Source: Trinickia violacea
GTDB taxonomy: Bacteria > Pseudomonadota > Gammaproteobacteria > Burkholderiales > Burkholderiaceae
Reading direction: 5' to 3'
NCBI RefSeq assembly: GCF_005280735.1
Contig: NZ_CP040078.1
Span: 3,038,001-3,102,000 of the forward strand
Length of the DNA stretch: 64,000 nucleotides
Position numbers and translations under genes: made by a program
The notes under the pieces: model-generated
Database searches by the model: none
Seen by the model: the letters and a program-made list of their open reading frames with translations, nothing else
Told to the model about the DNA's origin: nothing
Shown here: one piece after another, positions 24,753 through 32,263 of the stretch
How positions within the stretch are numbered: the stretch's first letter is position 1
Layout: each line of letters opens with the position of its first letter

Positions 24753-25571
24753 TCAAAGTCTCTGACATTCCGTTGCCGACGGTGCTTCGCTAATCTTGAG
24801 TGCTCGCAGCCAGACGGGACGATCGACCATCTTGCCGTCCAGGGAAACAGCCCCACCCGCGGAGGAATTCATCACTTCAAGAATGCGCAGCGCCCAGGAT
24901 CGCTCTTCAGACGTGGGTGCAAACACCTCGTGAATGACGGGTACCTGATGAGGATGGATGCACAGTTTCGCTCCCAATCCCAATCGCCGTGCTCTCAGGG
25001 TATCGCTTCGAAGTCGCTCGGTGTCGTCGATGCTCGGCGTGATCCCGTCGATTGGCGACGGCAGGCTTGCGAGCCGAGACGCCAGAACGAGTTCCGACCT
25101 GAAGTAGAGCAACGCATCGTCATCACCTTCAATTCCCAGATCGACCTGAAAGTCGAGACTTCCGAACGCAAGCCGAACGACGCCGGCCGCCGACGCTAGC
25201 GACCGGATCGATTCGTAACCTTGCGCCGTTTCGATGATCGGAATCAGGCCGATCCCGCGCGTCTCGGCGACGCGTAGCAACTCAGATGGCAGGTGTTCCG
25301 CTTTGGGCACGAAGACACCTGCGAGCCCTTCGTCGTGCAGCAGCTGCAGATCCTCGGCGAACCAAGGCGTATCCACGGCATTGCAACGGACCCAGACACG
25401 TCGGTCCGGACGCAACCATGTGCGGATAGACTCCCGGGCGACAGCCTTGCGATCGGCCGGGACCGCGTCTTCGAGGTCCACAATAATCTCGTCAGCCCGA
25501 CTTGACCACGCTTTGTCGAAGCGATCAGGCCGGTCACCGGGCACGAAGAGGTAGGTGCGTGCAATTGCCAT
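24753..25571 (-). CDS. HpcH/HpaI aldolase, CitE-like acyl-CoA lyase
   Basis: A 272-residue CitE-superfamily TIM barrel: RTYLFVPGDRPDRFDKAW (residues 5-22), DEIIVDLEDAVPADRKAVARE with the metal/CoA-binding ED, VWVRCNAVDTPWFAED, GVFVPKAE, IPIIETAQG (metal Glu) and LAFGSLDFQVDLG (metal Asp). Stand-alone CitE-like proteins cleave citramalyl-CoA, malyl-CoA or HMG-like CoA esters rather than acting in citrate lyase. With the CaiB-type transferase and MaoC hydratase at 3.2-5.0 kb it could complete a mesaconate/itaconate-type route to pyruvate and acetyl-CoA; that is inference. Encoded convergent to the LysR gene, stops adjacent. Confidence 0.85.
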   Translation of the reverse strand: MAIARTYLFVPGDRPDRFDKAWSSRADEIIVDLEDAVPADRKAVARESIRTWLRPDRRVWVRCNAVDTPWFAEDLQLLHDEGLAGVFVPKAEHLPSELLRVAETRGIGLIPIIETAQGYESIRSLASAAGVVRLAFGSLDFQVDLGIEGDDDALLYFRSELVLASRLASLPSPIDGITPSIDDTERLRSDTLRARRLGLGAKLCIHPHQVPVIHEVFAPTSEERSWALRILEVMNSSAGGAVSLDGKMVDRPVWLRALKISEAPSATECQRL

Positions 25572-25904
25572 GTGAAAGCTTTATCGAGATGGGAATAGGT
25601 GGCATGTTCGCACGGCAAACCTTATTGCGGGTATTCGAAAAAGGCGATGGCGAGCTTCGAGAAAGCGGAGCTCTCACATTCCAAATTCCTCTATAGCGCA
25701 TTCTGCCCGCATGCCCGCCAATTCGCCCACCCCAACCTTCGTCAACTTTCTTTCTCATCAGAGCTACTCTGAACTCACCGGGAACGCCAGCCCTCGCCTG
25801 CTGTGAAAATTTCCGCTCTATTCCGAAACGTGTCTTCCATGGCACACGGGGAAACCATTTTCACTCCATATAGAATTTTTTCGTCACATTTGAGCGGAAG
25901 TGTC
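25572..25904. other. 333-base gap upstream of the CitE-like gene
   Basis: Contains the CitE-like gene's upstream region and then AT-richer sequence leading into mobile-element debris. No gene, palindrome or RNA recognised. Confidence 0.5.
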
Positions 25905-26060
25905 TCAAGTGCCTGCTGTAGCGAATGGTATAAGTTCGCCCCAGCCTTTAGCTAATCGAGGTAGCCAGCCCAACGCTGCATCATTTCACGCCGCTCTCTA
26001 AGAAAAGTGGCGCGGTTATTTGCCCGACCGAGAGGGTCTTTGATTGCATGTGCGAGTTGC
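25905..26060 (-). pseudogene. P4-type integrase, C-terminal remnant (copy A)
   Basis: Minus-strand translation gives QLAHAIKDPLGRANNRATFL, then RERREMMQRWAGYLD and an in-frame TAG, then LKAGA. This is the end of a P4/CP4-type tyrosine integrase. The nucleophile Tyr of the family's AYNR motif is Asn here (ANNR). It is about 90% identical at DNA level to the remnant at 62737-62890, which shares the Tyr-to-Asn change. Only ~50 codons remain, with no catalytic Arg or His. Confidence 0.8.
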
Positions 26061-26140
26061 TTCAAACCTTGCCGTTTCTTTGAACGAACCTGGTCTGGTT
26101 TGCAAGACGAAAAACTTCTTTTGATTCTCTCGTTGATACC

Positions 26141-26584
26141 CTACTTCGGTGGATACCACGGAGGATTCAACGGTCCAGTCGGCGTGAATTTCTGCTTGAT
26201 CCGCGTACGGCCCGATATGCCGGCGATCTCGGGATGCGCGACTCGCGCATATTTGTCCACTTCACAGAACAAGTTTTGAGAGTCTATGAGTTGCAGCCGG
26301 CGCCCCCATAAAGACTGGAAGTTCACACCGAGGCGTTCAAACTCTCGCTCCTGGTTATCAGCCATCAGGCGGATGAGTTCAGCCTCATTCAGACCGGCAC
26401 TATCTGAAAAACACTTCCGGAGCCCGTCCCGTGCACCAGGACCAGGCACGACAAAATCCATCTCCGAGAAATCCGTGATCTCGCTGTAGTTGATGTCCGT
26501 CGTAAACTGGTACGCAAGAAAATCACCGATGGTTGGGTATGGCAGGATTGGCTTACGCCGGTTTTTGGCGCCATCAACGCCCAT
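26141..26584 (-). pseudogene. Fragment of a 5-hmdU DNA kinase helical-domain protein (HMUDK_hel / aGPT-pyrophosphorylase type)
   Basis: A 147-residue frame containing YPTIGDFLAYQFTTDINYSE, ITDFSEMDFVVPGPGARDGL and RKCFSD. This pattern (PxxGxFLAYQ...DFSE...GPGAxxGIRKCF) is what I know from the helical domain of 5-hydroxymethyl-dU DNA kinases and the related glutamyl/putrescinyl-thymine pyrophosphorylases of phages and genomic islands. Full-length members are about twice as long; the N-terminal part is missing and a stop lies directly before the ATG. Lower GC than neighbours. It is surrounded by integrase and transposase scraps, so it is taken as an island relic. Family call from memory of motifs; moderately sure. 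Confidence 0.5.
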
Positions 26585-26615
26585 TCACAAACTTGTTCGT
26601 GTGTCTGCACACATC

Positions 26616-26870
26616 TTATGAACCCGAGCGCGTCTGCAGGCGAACACCGCTTATGGGCTCCGCAAGCTCGGTACGCAGCGAGGCAGCGAGCGCCCGATCA
26701 GAGAGTGTGCATACTCGAAACCTCGCGTCGTAGAATGCGGGGCCCGCACCGATCGCGCGCAACATCTCCGCCAAAACGAGAGCAGACGACACGGCACTGA
26801 CGAACGGCACTGCGACCGACTTGCCCGCGACAAGAACACGGCCGCATTCATCAGAAACAAGCGATCGGTA
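26616..26870 (-). pseudogene. C-terminal fragment resembling a ThiF/E1-like adenylyltransferase
   Basis: The minus-strand frame reads DECGRVLVAGKSVAVPFVSA then VSSALVLAEMLRAIGAG. The block CG...aGkaV.vPFV.a.....vaE.LR is typical of the end of ThiF-type E1-like domains found in bacterial ubiquitin-like and defence systems. The catalytic and ATP-binding parts are absent, cut off by an IS remnant upstream. It directly follows the HMUDK-like fragment, so both may come from one lost island. Low-to-moderate certainty. Confidence 0.4.
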
Positions 26871-26949
26871 TCCTTGATTGACTTCAGCTCGGCGACGCGC
26901 TCGTTCTTCCCTTTCTCGACGCTCCTGCGCATTCTCGACCGGCCACAGT

Positions 26950-27105
26950 TCACTGGCCGAGCGTGCGTTTGGCCATGTGTGCACCGCAAATGAACAAAGA
27001 TAGGAAGGCGTCGTGAATATGAGCATCCCGTTCGTAGCGAGTCTTTAGGCATCGAAACGAGTGAAGCCATGCAATCGAACGCTCGTCTGGCCAACGCTCA
27101 GTCCG
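26950..27105 (-). pseudogene. IS5-family transposase C-terminal remnant
   Basis: The minus strand gives RSIAWLHSFRCLKTRYERDA, then HIHDAFLSLFICGAHMAKRT ending in TGA at 26950. This is the well-known end of IS5/IS427-group transposases (WLHRFRRLRIRYERRADIHEAFL). About 50 codons remain; no terminal inverted repeat was found. It abuts the psd stop codon (overlapping by a few bases), so insertion or deletion ended exactly at psd. Confidence 0.75.
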
Positions 27106-27937
27106 CCATCGCCTCCCCTAGGTACACCGCGCGCGTCGACGCCCAGTCGGGATTGAGCTGCAGCGGCCCCTGCGGGAACAGCACGACCACGGTCGAGCCT
27201 AGCAGGAAGCGCCCCATCTCCTCGCCCTGCATCAGGGTGATGTTCCTCCCGCGATAATCCCAGTGACGCACGCTGTGGCTGCGCGGCGGGTTGACTACGC
27301 CGTGCCACGCCGTCGCGATGCTACCGACGATGGCGGCGCCCACCAGCACTAGGGCGAACGGGCAGTACGGCGAGTCGAAGTGGCACACCACACGTTCGTT
27401 GCGCGCGAACAGCGCATCGACGCCGCGCGCGGTGGCCGGGTTCACCGAGTACAACTCGCCTGGTACATAGCTCATTGAGATCAGGCGGCCTTCGCACGGC
27501 ATATGGATGCGGTGGTAGTCCCGCGGGCTGAGATAGAGGGTGGCAAATAGGCCGTCATCGAATTGACGTGCCAGCTCCTCATTACCGGCCAGCAACGCGC
27601 TGCTGCTGAAGGATTTGCCCTTGGCCTGGAAGATCTGGTCGCGCTCAATGCGACCAGACTGGCTGATCGCGCCGTCCACTGGACAAACGAGTCGCGCTGT
27701 CGCCAGAGGACGCACGCCGGGCAGCAACGCACGGGTGAAAAAGTCGTTGAACGTGGCGTAGGCGCTGGGCTCCCTCTGCACGGCTTCCGTCAAGTCGACA
27801 TTGTAGTGGGCGATGAAGCGGCGTATCGCCCACTGCGTCAAGACACCGGCGCGCCGTTGCGCGAGAAAGCCGAGCACGCGTGTGATGAGAAGCTTGGGCA
27901 GCAGATGCTGCAATTGGACGAATAGGCGCTCGGACAC
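27098..27937 (-). CDS. psd: Phosphatidylserine decarboxylase proenzyme
   Basis: A 279-residue PSD of the usual ~280-residue length. It makes phosphatidylethanolamine from phosphatidylserine at the inner membrane. The self-cleavage motif LGST (FLLGSTVVV, near residue 243) yields the pyruvoyl group; other landmarks are FNDFFTRAL, PVDGAISQSG, YLSPRDYHRIHMP (catalytic His) and PGELYSVNP. Starts at GTG (27937) with only a weak ribosome site. Its 3' end touches an IS remnant. This is the only clearly housekeeping-type gene here; a second copy elsewhere in the genome is likely, since psd in these bacteria is normally chromosomal beside pssA. Confidence 0.93.
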   Translation of the reverse strand: MSERLFVQLQHLLPKLLITRVLGFLAQRRAGVLTQWAIRRFIAHYNVDLTEAVQREPSAYATFNDFFTRALLPGVRPLATARLVCPVDGAISQSGRIERDQIFQAKGKSFSSSALLAGNEELARQFDDGLFATLYLSPRDYHRIHMPCEGRLISMSYVPGELYSVNPATARGVDALFARNERVVCHFDSPYCPFALVLVGAAIVGSIATAWHGVVNPPRSHSVRHWDYRGRNITLMQGEEMGRFLLGSTVVVLFPQGPLQLNPDWASTRAVYLGEAMAD

Positions 27938-28059
27938 AAGTGGCTTAAAACATAAAGCATGGCTAATTCGACAGGTTGCCGCGTTGGATGCCCCGAGACG
28001 GGGGAGTCGTCAAATACGCTCGCGCACCAAGTGAAAAGTTGACAGCGCTGCGAGGGGCG

Positions 28060-29610
28060 TCAGGTAGCCTTCAGCACCGTCCGCCGATCCTCGCTTGGTG
28101 CGCCGCGATTTTCCAATTCTGCGATCAATCGGTCTGCGACGTTGGCGGACCATGCAGCTATGGTCAGACTGGGGGCCCCTCCGGGGGACATCGGAAGAGC
28201 CGAGGCATCGGCGACGTACAATCCAGGATTATCGAATACCTCTCCATTAGCACCTACCACGCCGTCTGCATTGGAGGTGCCCAGGCAGGCACCTCCAATG
28301 GGATGTACCGTGACGGGATTCCGAGGCGCGTAAACCTTTGTCTTGGTGATGGTTTGGATGTTCTTCAGTTCATCATCAATCTCACCATAGATATCGTTGT
28401 CTTTTGACTTGTATTTTATCTTTAATCTGCCACGTTTAATTTCCATGGTTCCGTTATTATTGTCTCCACCAAAAGCGATAATGACGGATTGCTTCCGTAG
28501 CCAACGCTTGATAAAGGAAGGTGCCGGTACATCATCCAGGCCTTGAATGCTCGCGCGCAGGACAATGACGCGCTTGTTCTTCGAGTCCTTGAGCCTGAAC
28601 GGTGAGGCTATAGGCATGCCTTTTGAAAGATCTGATTTGCTATTTTCCTTCCAGACTCCGAAGAAATCGCCATTCCCCCCGAATTCGAGGCCGAGCCTTG
28701 GCATCCCTGCCAAGCCCTTTTCGACGTCACGGCTCTTGAGCAGTAGCCGAACGGTGCCCAAGCCGCCCGCGGCCAGAATGACATGCTCCGCTTGGACGCT
28801 TTCTTCTTTCCCGCTTCGATGATCGCGGTAGCGGACCTCATAGCGCATTTCGCCATGACCTTGTTGCGCCAATCGGCGTATTGATAAGGCTTCGCACATA
28901 TCTCTGACGATCAGGCCCCGTTGCATGGCCGGCCGGATGAACGAGAAATCCAAAGTGGTCTTTGCGCCTGAAGGAGAGCCCAAGAAGCTATTGTTCTTCA
29001 TGTCACATTCCCACCGCTCGATTCCATTCCTATCTACAACCTTGGAAGGAAATCCTGGCCTTTTTGGAAAAAGCATTGCGACCGGTGGGTTGCCCAGGCA
29101 TGTTAACAGGCCGTGATAGTTTGCCTCCTCTATCCGGTTGGGCACTAGGTCCTGTGGTGTGAGAGCGCGAGCATCAAGGGCTTCAAGTATCTCGTTGTAA
29201 TAGCGCTCCATGCCGGCCTGCGAGATTTCTGGGTGATGGTTATCCCAGTAGTTTGGAGCCAGCGGTTTATCAAGGAAGCCCGCGTAAACATGGCTACCAC
29301 CGCCCACATTAGACGAGCAAACAACGCTGATGCCATCGCCGAAATAAGCTTCGATGAACCCTTTCTTATTCAGAACCATATCCCGTTTGAATAAACGGGA
29401 ACTAACGGATCGTATGCCATGGGTGAAGGCTTTGGCGCCCTGCGGTAGAGACACCAGATCCTTAATTCCCATCGACCGGTTGGGAACGGTGTCCCTCCAG
29501 GGGCCGCGCTCAAGCATGAGAACATCGCGACCTGCTTCGGCAATTCGTTTTGCGGCGACAGATCCACCAAAGCCGCTTCCTATTACCAAAACTTCCACTT
29601 CAGTATTCAT
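28060..29610 (-). CDS. GMC/cholesterol-oxidase-like FAD oxidoreductase (copy 1)
   Basis: A 516-residue flavoprotein: FAD dinucleotide motif VLVIGSGFGGSVAAKRIAEAG at the N-terminus (residues 7-27), CSSNVGGGSHVYAG near 105, ILAAGGLGTVRLLL near 285 and the C-terminal HPIGGACLGTSNADGVV / YVADASALPMSPGGAPSLT. These fit cholesterol-oxidase-type GMC enzymes, which oxidise a hydroxyl on a hydrophobic substrate. No signal peptide or twin-arginine motif is seen. ATG 29610 chosen as it immediately precedes the FAD motif. GC and codon use are lower than neighbours, pointing to transfer. A clear paralogue is encoded at 53344-54870. Confidence 0.82.
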   Translation of the reverse strand: MNTEVEVLVIGSGFGGSVAAKRIAEAGRDVLMLERGPWRDTVPNRSMGIKDLVSLPQGAKAFTHGIRSVSSRLFKRDMVLNKKGFIEAYFGDGISVVCSSNVGGGSHVYAGFLDKPLAPNYWDNHHPEISQAGMERYYNEILEALDARALTPQDLVPNRIEEANYHGLLTCLGNPPVAMLFPKRPGFPSKVVDRNGIERWECDMKNNSFLGSPSGAKTTLDFSFIRPAMQRGLIVRDMCEALSIRRLAQQGHGEMRYEVRYRDHRSGKEESVQAEHVILAAGGLGTVRLLLKSRDVEKGLAGMPRLGLEFGGNGDFFGVWKENSKSDLSKGMPIASPFRLKDSKNKRVIVLRASIQGLDDVPAPSFIKRWLRKQSVIIAFGGDNNNGTMEIKRGRLKIKYKSKDNDIYGEIDDELKNIQTITKTKVYAPRNPVTVHPIGGACLGTSNADGVVGANGEVFDNPGLYVADASALPMSPGGAPSLTIAAWSANVADRLIAELENRGAPSEDRRTVLKAT

Positions 29611-29825
29611 GGTGATATTTATTAATCTAGCTCTGAATATGCATAAAAGCCATGGCGGCGCGGCGTTCAGGTATCTCTGGAAAATGCCAATCGTCATTGA
29701 TTATCGGCGGGATATCGAAAACTGGATGCCATGACGCTGACGGCCCATTGGCGTGCGCACTTGACTTGCCGTGCTGCCGAGTAGCGCCGGGGACCCGTCG
29801 CCCGTTTACGTAGTCACTGTCGGCG

Positions 29826-30551
29826 TCAATGCAGAACCTTCGCGAGAAAATCCCGTGCGCGCTCCGATCGAGGCGTATCGAAAAAGCTGTCCTTGACGCA
29901 GTCCTCCACGATAACGCCCGCATCCATGAAAAGGACACGATCCGCGACCTTGCGTGCAAAGCCCATCTCATGCGTCACACAGACCATCGTCATTCCTTCT
30001 TGCGCAAGCTCGATCATTACGTCCAACACTTCGTTGATCATCTCGGGATCGAGCGCTGACGTCGGTTCGTCGAAGAGAATCGCCGTCGGGTCCATCGATA
30101 ATGCACGCGCGATAGCGACACGCTGCTGCTGCCCGCCCGACATTTGCCCCGGATACTTGTGCGCATGTGATTTGAGCCCCACCCGATCGAGCAGCATCAT
30201 CGCCTTCGCGTCAGCTTCTTCACGAGACCGGCGGAGTACCTTCATCTGCGCCAACGTGAGGTTCTGGAGAATGCTCATATGTGGGAACAGCTCGAAATGC
30301 TGAAAGACCATCCCGACTCGAGTGCGCAGCGATGTGAGGTCCGCTTTCGAGTGGCCCACGCTAACTCCATCGACCGTTATGGAACCTTGCTGAAAACCTT
30401 CCAGCCCATTGATGGTCTTGATGAGTGTCGACTTTCCCGATCCCGAAGGTCCACAGACGACCACTACCTCGCCTTTCTGAACGACCGTCGTGCAGCTATC
30501 CAGTACACGATGTTGGCCGTACCACTTTGAAACGTTGTCGATGTCGATCAT
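29826..30551 (-). CDS. Polar amino-acid ABC importer ATPase (GlnQ/ArtP type)
   Basis: A 241-residue ATPase with Walker A GPSGSGKST (residues 32-40), Q-loop MVFQHFELFPHMS, signature MSGGQQQRVAIARA, Walker B ILFDEPTSALDPE and switch His VTHEMGF. The motif LFPHM and overall length match glutamine/arginine/cystine importers. Third gene of a binding-protein, permease, ATPase operon; 55 bases after the permease. Energy source of that importer at the inner membrane. Confidence 0.93.
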   Translation of the reverse strand: MIDIDNVSKWYGQHRVLDSCTTVVQKGEVVVVCGPSGSGKSTLIKTINGLEGFQQGSITVDGVSVGHSKADLTSLRTRVGMVFQHFELFPHMSILQNLTLAQMKVLRRSREEADAKAMMLLDRVGLKSHAHKYPGQMSGGQQQRVAIARALSMDPTAILFDEPTSALDPEMINEVLDVMIELAQEGMTMVCVTHEMGFARKVADRVLFMDAGVIVEDCVKDSFFDTPRSERARDFLAKVLH

Positions 30552-30606
30552 GTTGCGTTACCCGATCTGAAAAGTTGCTCGAGGCAGACAGCGATACCCG
30601 CGCCGC

Positions 30607-31266
30607 CTAGTGACGGCTCTGCAAAGCAAGCCGCCCTTCCAAGCGATTCTGAACAACCGCCAACAGCGAGCTCAGCACCCAATACAGCGCTGCCGCCGCG
30701 AGATACAACGGCAACGGCTGAAATGTCGTTGCAATCACCTCCTGCGCGGAACGAAGCAACTCCGTCACCGTAATCACGGAAACCAGCGATGTATCCTTGA
30801 TCAGACTGATGAGCGTGTTGCCCATGGACGGCACCGCAAGGCGCAGCGCCTGTGGTCCAACGACGTATCGCAAGGTTTGGAAATAGGTCAGCCCCAAGCT
30901 GTGCGATGCGCTCCATTGGCCTCGCGCGATGCCGAGAATCGCGCCACGCATGCTCTCGGAAAGATAAGCCCCGGCATTCAACGTCAGCGTCAGAATCCCC
31001 GCTGTCGTTGGCGACAGCGAGATCCCGACATCGGGCAATCCGTAGTACACGACGAACATCTGCACCAAAAGCGGCGTGCCGCGCATGACACTCACGTAAG
31101 CTTGCGCAACTCGATCCAAACCGCGATTGCCGCTGATTCTCAACACTGCGGTGAGCGCACCGACCACGAGCCCGAAGGCCATCGCTGCGACCGCGAACTT
31201 CACGGTCAACAGCGCACCCATCAATAACACCGGGGCCGAATTGACCACCAAATCGAATCGATCCAT
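30607..31266 (-). CDS. Polar amino-acid ABC importer permease (HisM/GlnP type)
   Basis: A 219-residue permease with about five helices and the EAA loop (SLGLTYFQTLRYVVGPQALRLA in pieces: SLGLTYFQTLRYV, PQALRLAVPSMGN). Residues YVSVMRGTPLLVQMFVVYYG near 57-76 are diagnostic of the polar amino-acid family. A single permease gene implies a homodimer. GGAGAG precedes the ATG. Follows the binding-protein gene by 47 bases. Confidence 0.93.
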   Translation of the reverse strand: MDRFDLVVNSAPVLLMGALLTVKFAVAAMAFGLVVGALTAVLRISGNRGLDRVAQAYVSVMRGTPLLVQMFVVYYGLPDVGISLSPTTAGILTLTLNAGAYLSESMRGAILGIARGQWSASHSLGLTYFQTLRYVVGPQALRLAVPSMGNTLISLIKDTSLVSVITVTELLRSAQEVIATTFQPLPLYLAAAALYWVLSSLLAVVQNRLEGRLALQSRH

Positions 31267-31313
31267 CTCATCACTCTCCAGCGTACGCCGCGCCTCTGGC
31301 TGCCCAGCAATCG

Positions 31314-32111
31314 TTAATTACCGACCGGATGGCTGACATCCACGCCGAACCACTTCTTCGAGATCGCGGCGAGCGTGCCGTCGTTCCGCATGGAAGTCAG
31401 CGCTTCGTTCACCGCAGCCGAGAACTTCGGATTTCCCTTTCGAAATGGAATACCGATTTCATCGCTGGTGTTCTTCAAGAGGCCGCCCCCACGAATGGGC
31501 ACGTTTGAGGTTTTGATGAGATAAGGCACGAACAACCGGTCATTCAGATACGCGTCGGCTCTACCACCTACGAGGTCGCTGAGCGCTTCCGACATTCCGG
31601 GGTAGGTCTGCACGATGATGCCGGGAACCGACTTGGCGAGGTCCGCGAAGTTCGAACCAAGCGTGACTGCAACGCGCTTACCCTTCAGTTCGTCAAGACC
31701 TTGATACTCGTTTTTGTCGTCCTTTCTCTCCAGGACTTGGACTGCCGAGTAAGCGTACGGAGGACTGAAATCCAGAGATTGACGTCGCTGCTGCGTGATG
31801 GTCACTTGATTCACCACCACGTCGAATTTCCCGGCCTGCAGGCCGCCGATCAGCCCCGACCATTCCCCGGTATAGAAGTCCGGCTTGACGCCCAGCTTTG
31901 CGGCCAGCGCCCTAGCGACATCGACGTCAAAGCCCTGCAATATCCCCTGCGAATCGCGATAATCGAACGGGGGATACGTTCCCTCCATACCGATCATCAA
32001 CGTGCCTCGAGCCTTGACCGCGTCGAGCAGGTCTTCCGCACAAGCACTGAAAGACGCGCACGCCGCTGATACCGAGAGGGTTGCAAAAAGAATTGCTTTC
32101 CGGATCTTCAC
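31314..32111 (-). CDS. Polar amino-acid ABC periplasmic binding protein
   Basis: About 265 residues. GTG start at 32111 chosen: GGAGAC lies upstream and a signal peptide follows (KIRKAILFATLSVSAACASFSACA). Mature part shows the SBP_bac_3 pattern: TLMIGMEGTYPPFDYRD, GFDVDVARALAAKLG, EWSGLIGGLQAGKFDVVVN, RRQSLDFSPPYAYS. The mix of residues is close to cystine/glutamine-type binders. Next to an APC permease, a C-S lyase and a MetR-like regulator, so a sulfur amino acid such as cystine or S-methylcysteine is a reasonable guess. Confidence 0.9.
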   Translation of the reverse strand: MKIRKAILFATLSVSAACASFSACAEDLLDAVKARGTLMIGMEGTYPPFDYRDSQGILQGFDVDVARALAAKLGVKPDFYTGEWSGLIGGLQAGKFDVVVNQVTITQQRRQSLDFSPPYAYSAVQVLERKDDKNEYQGLDELKGKRVAVTLGSNFADLAKSVPGIIVQTYPGMSEALSDLVGGRADAYLNDRLFVPYLIKTSNVPIRGGGLLKNTSDEIGIPFRKGNPKFSAAVNEALTSMRNDGTLAAISKKWFGVDVSHPVGN

Positions 32112-32263
32112 GATTTTGTCTCCAACGTTATATGAATAGCGCCATGGACGGACGATCAATAGAATTCATCAATCCATAGGCGGGTACTACAAACACCACA
32201 TAAAACGCTCATGAATCTGATCGATGCAGCACGAGCGCTCACCTTCCGACGACACTCCTTTCT

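Noticed and set aside
25534..25845. 103-codon minus-strand frame upstream of the CitE-like gene
   Set aside because: Low-complexity basic sequence with no motif or ribosome site.
26651..27094. 147-codon minus-strand frame near psd
   Set aside because: A mix of out-of-frame transposase and ThiF-like remnants; the homologous pieces lie in other frames.
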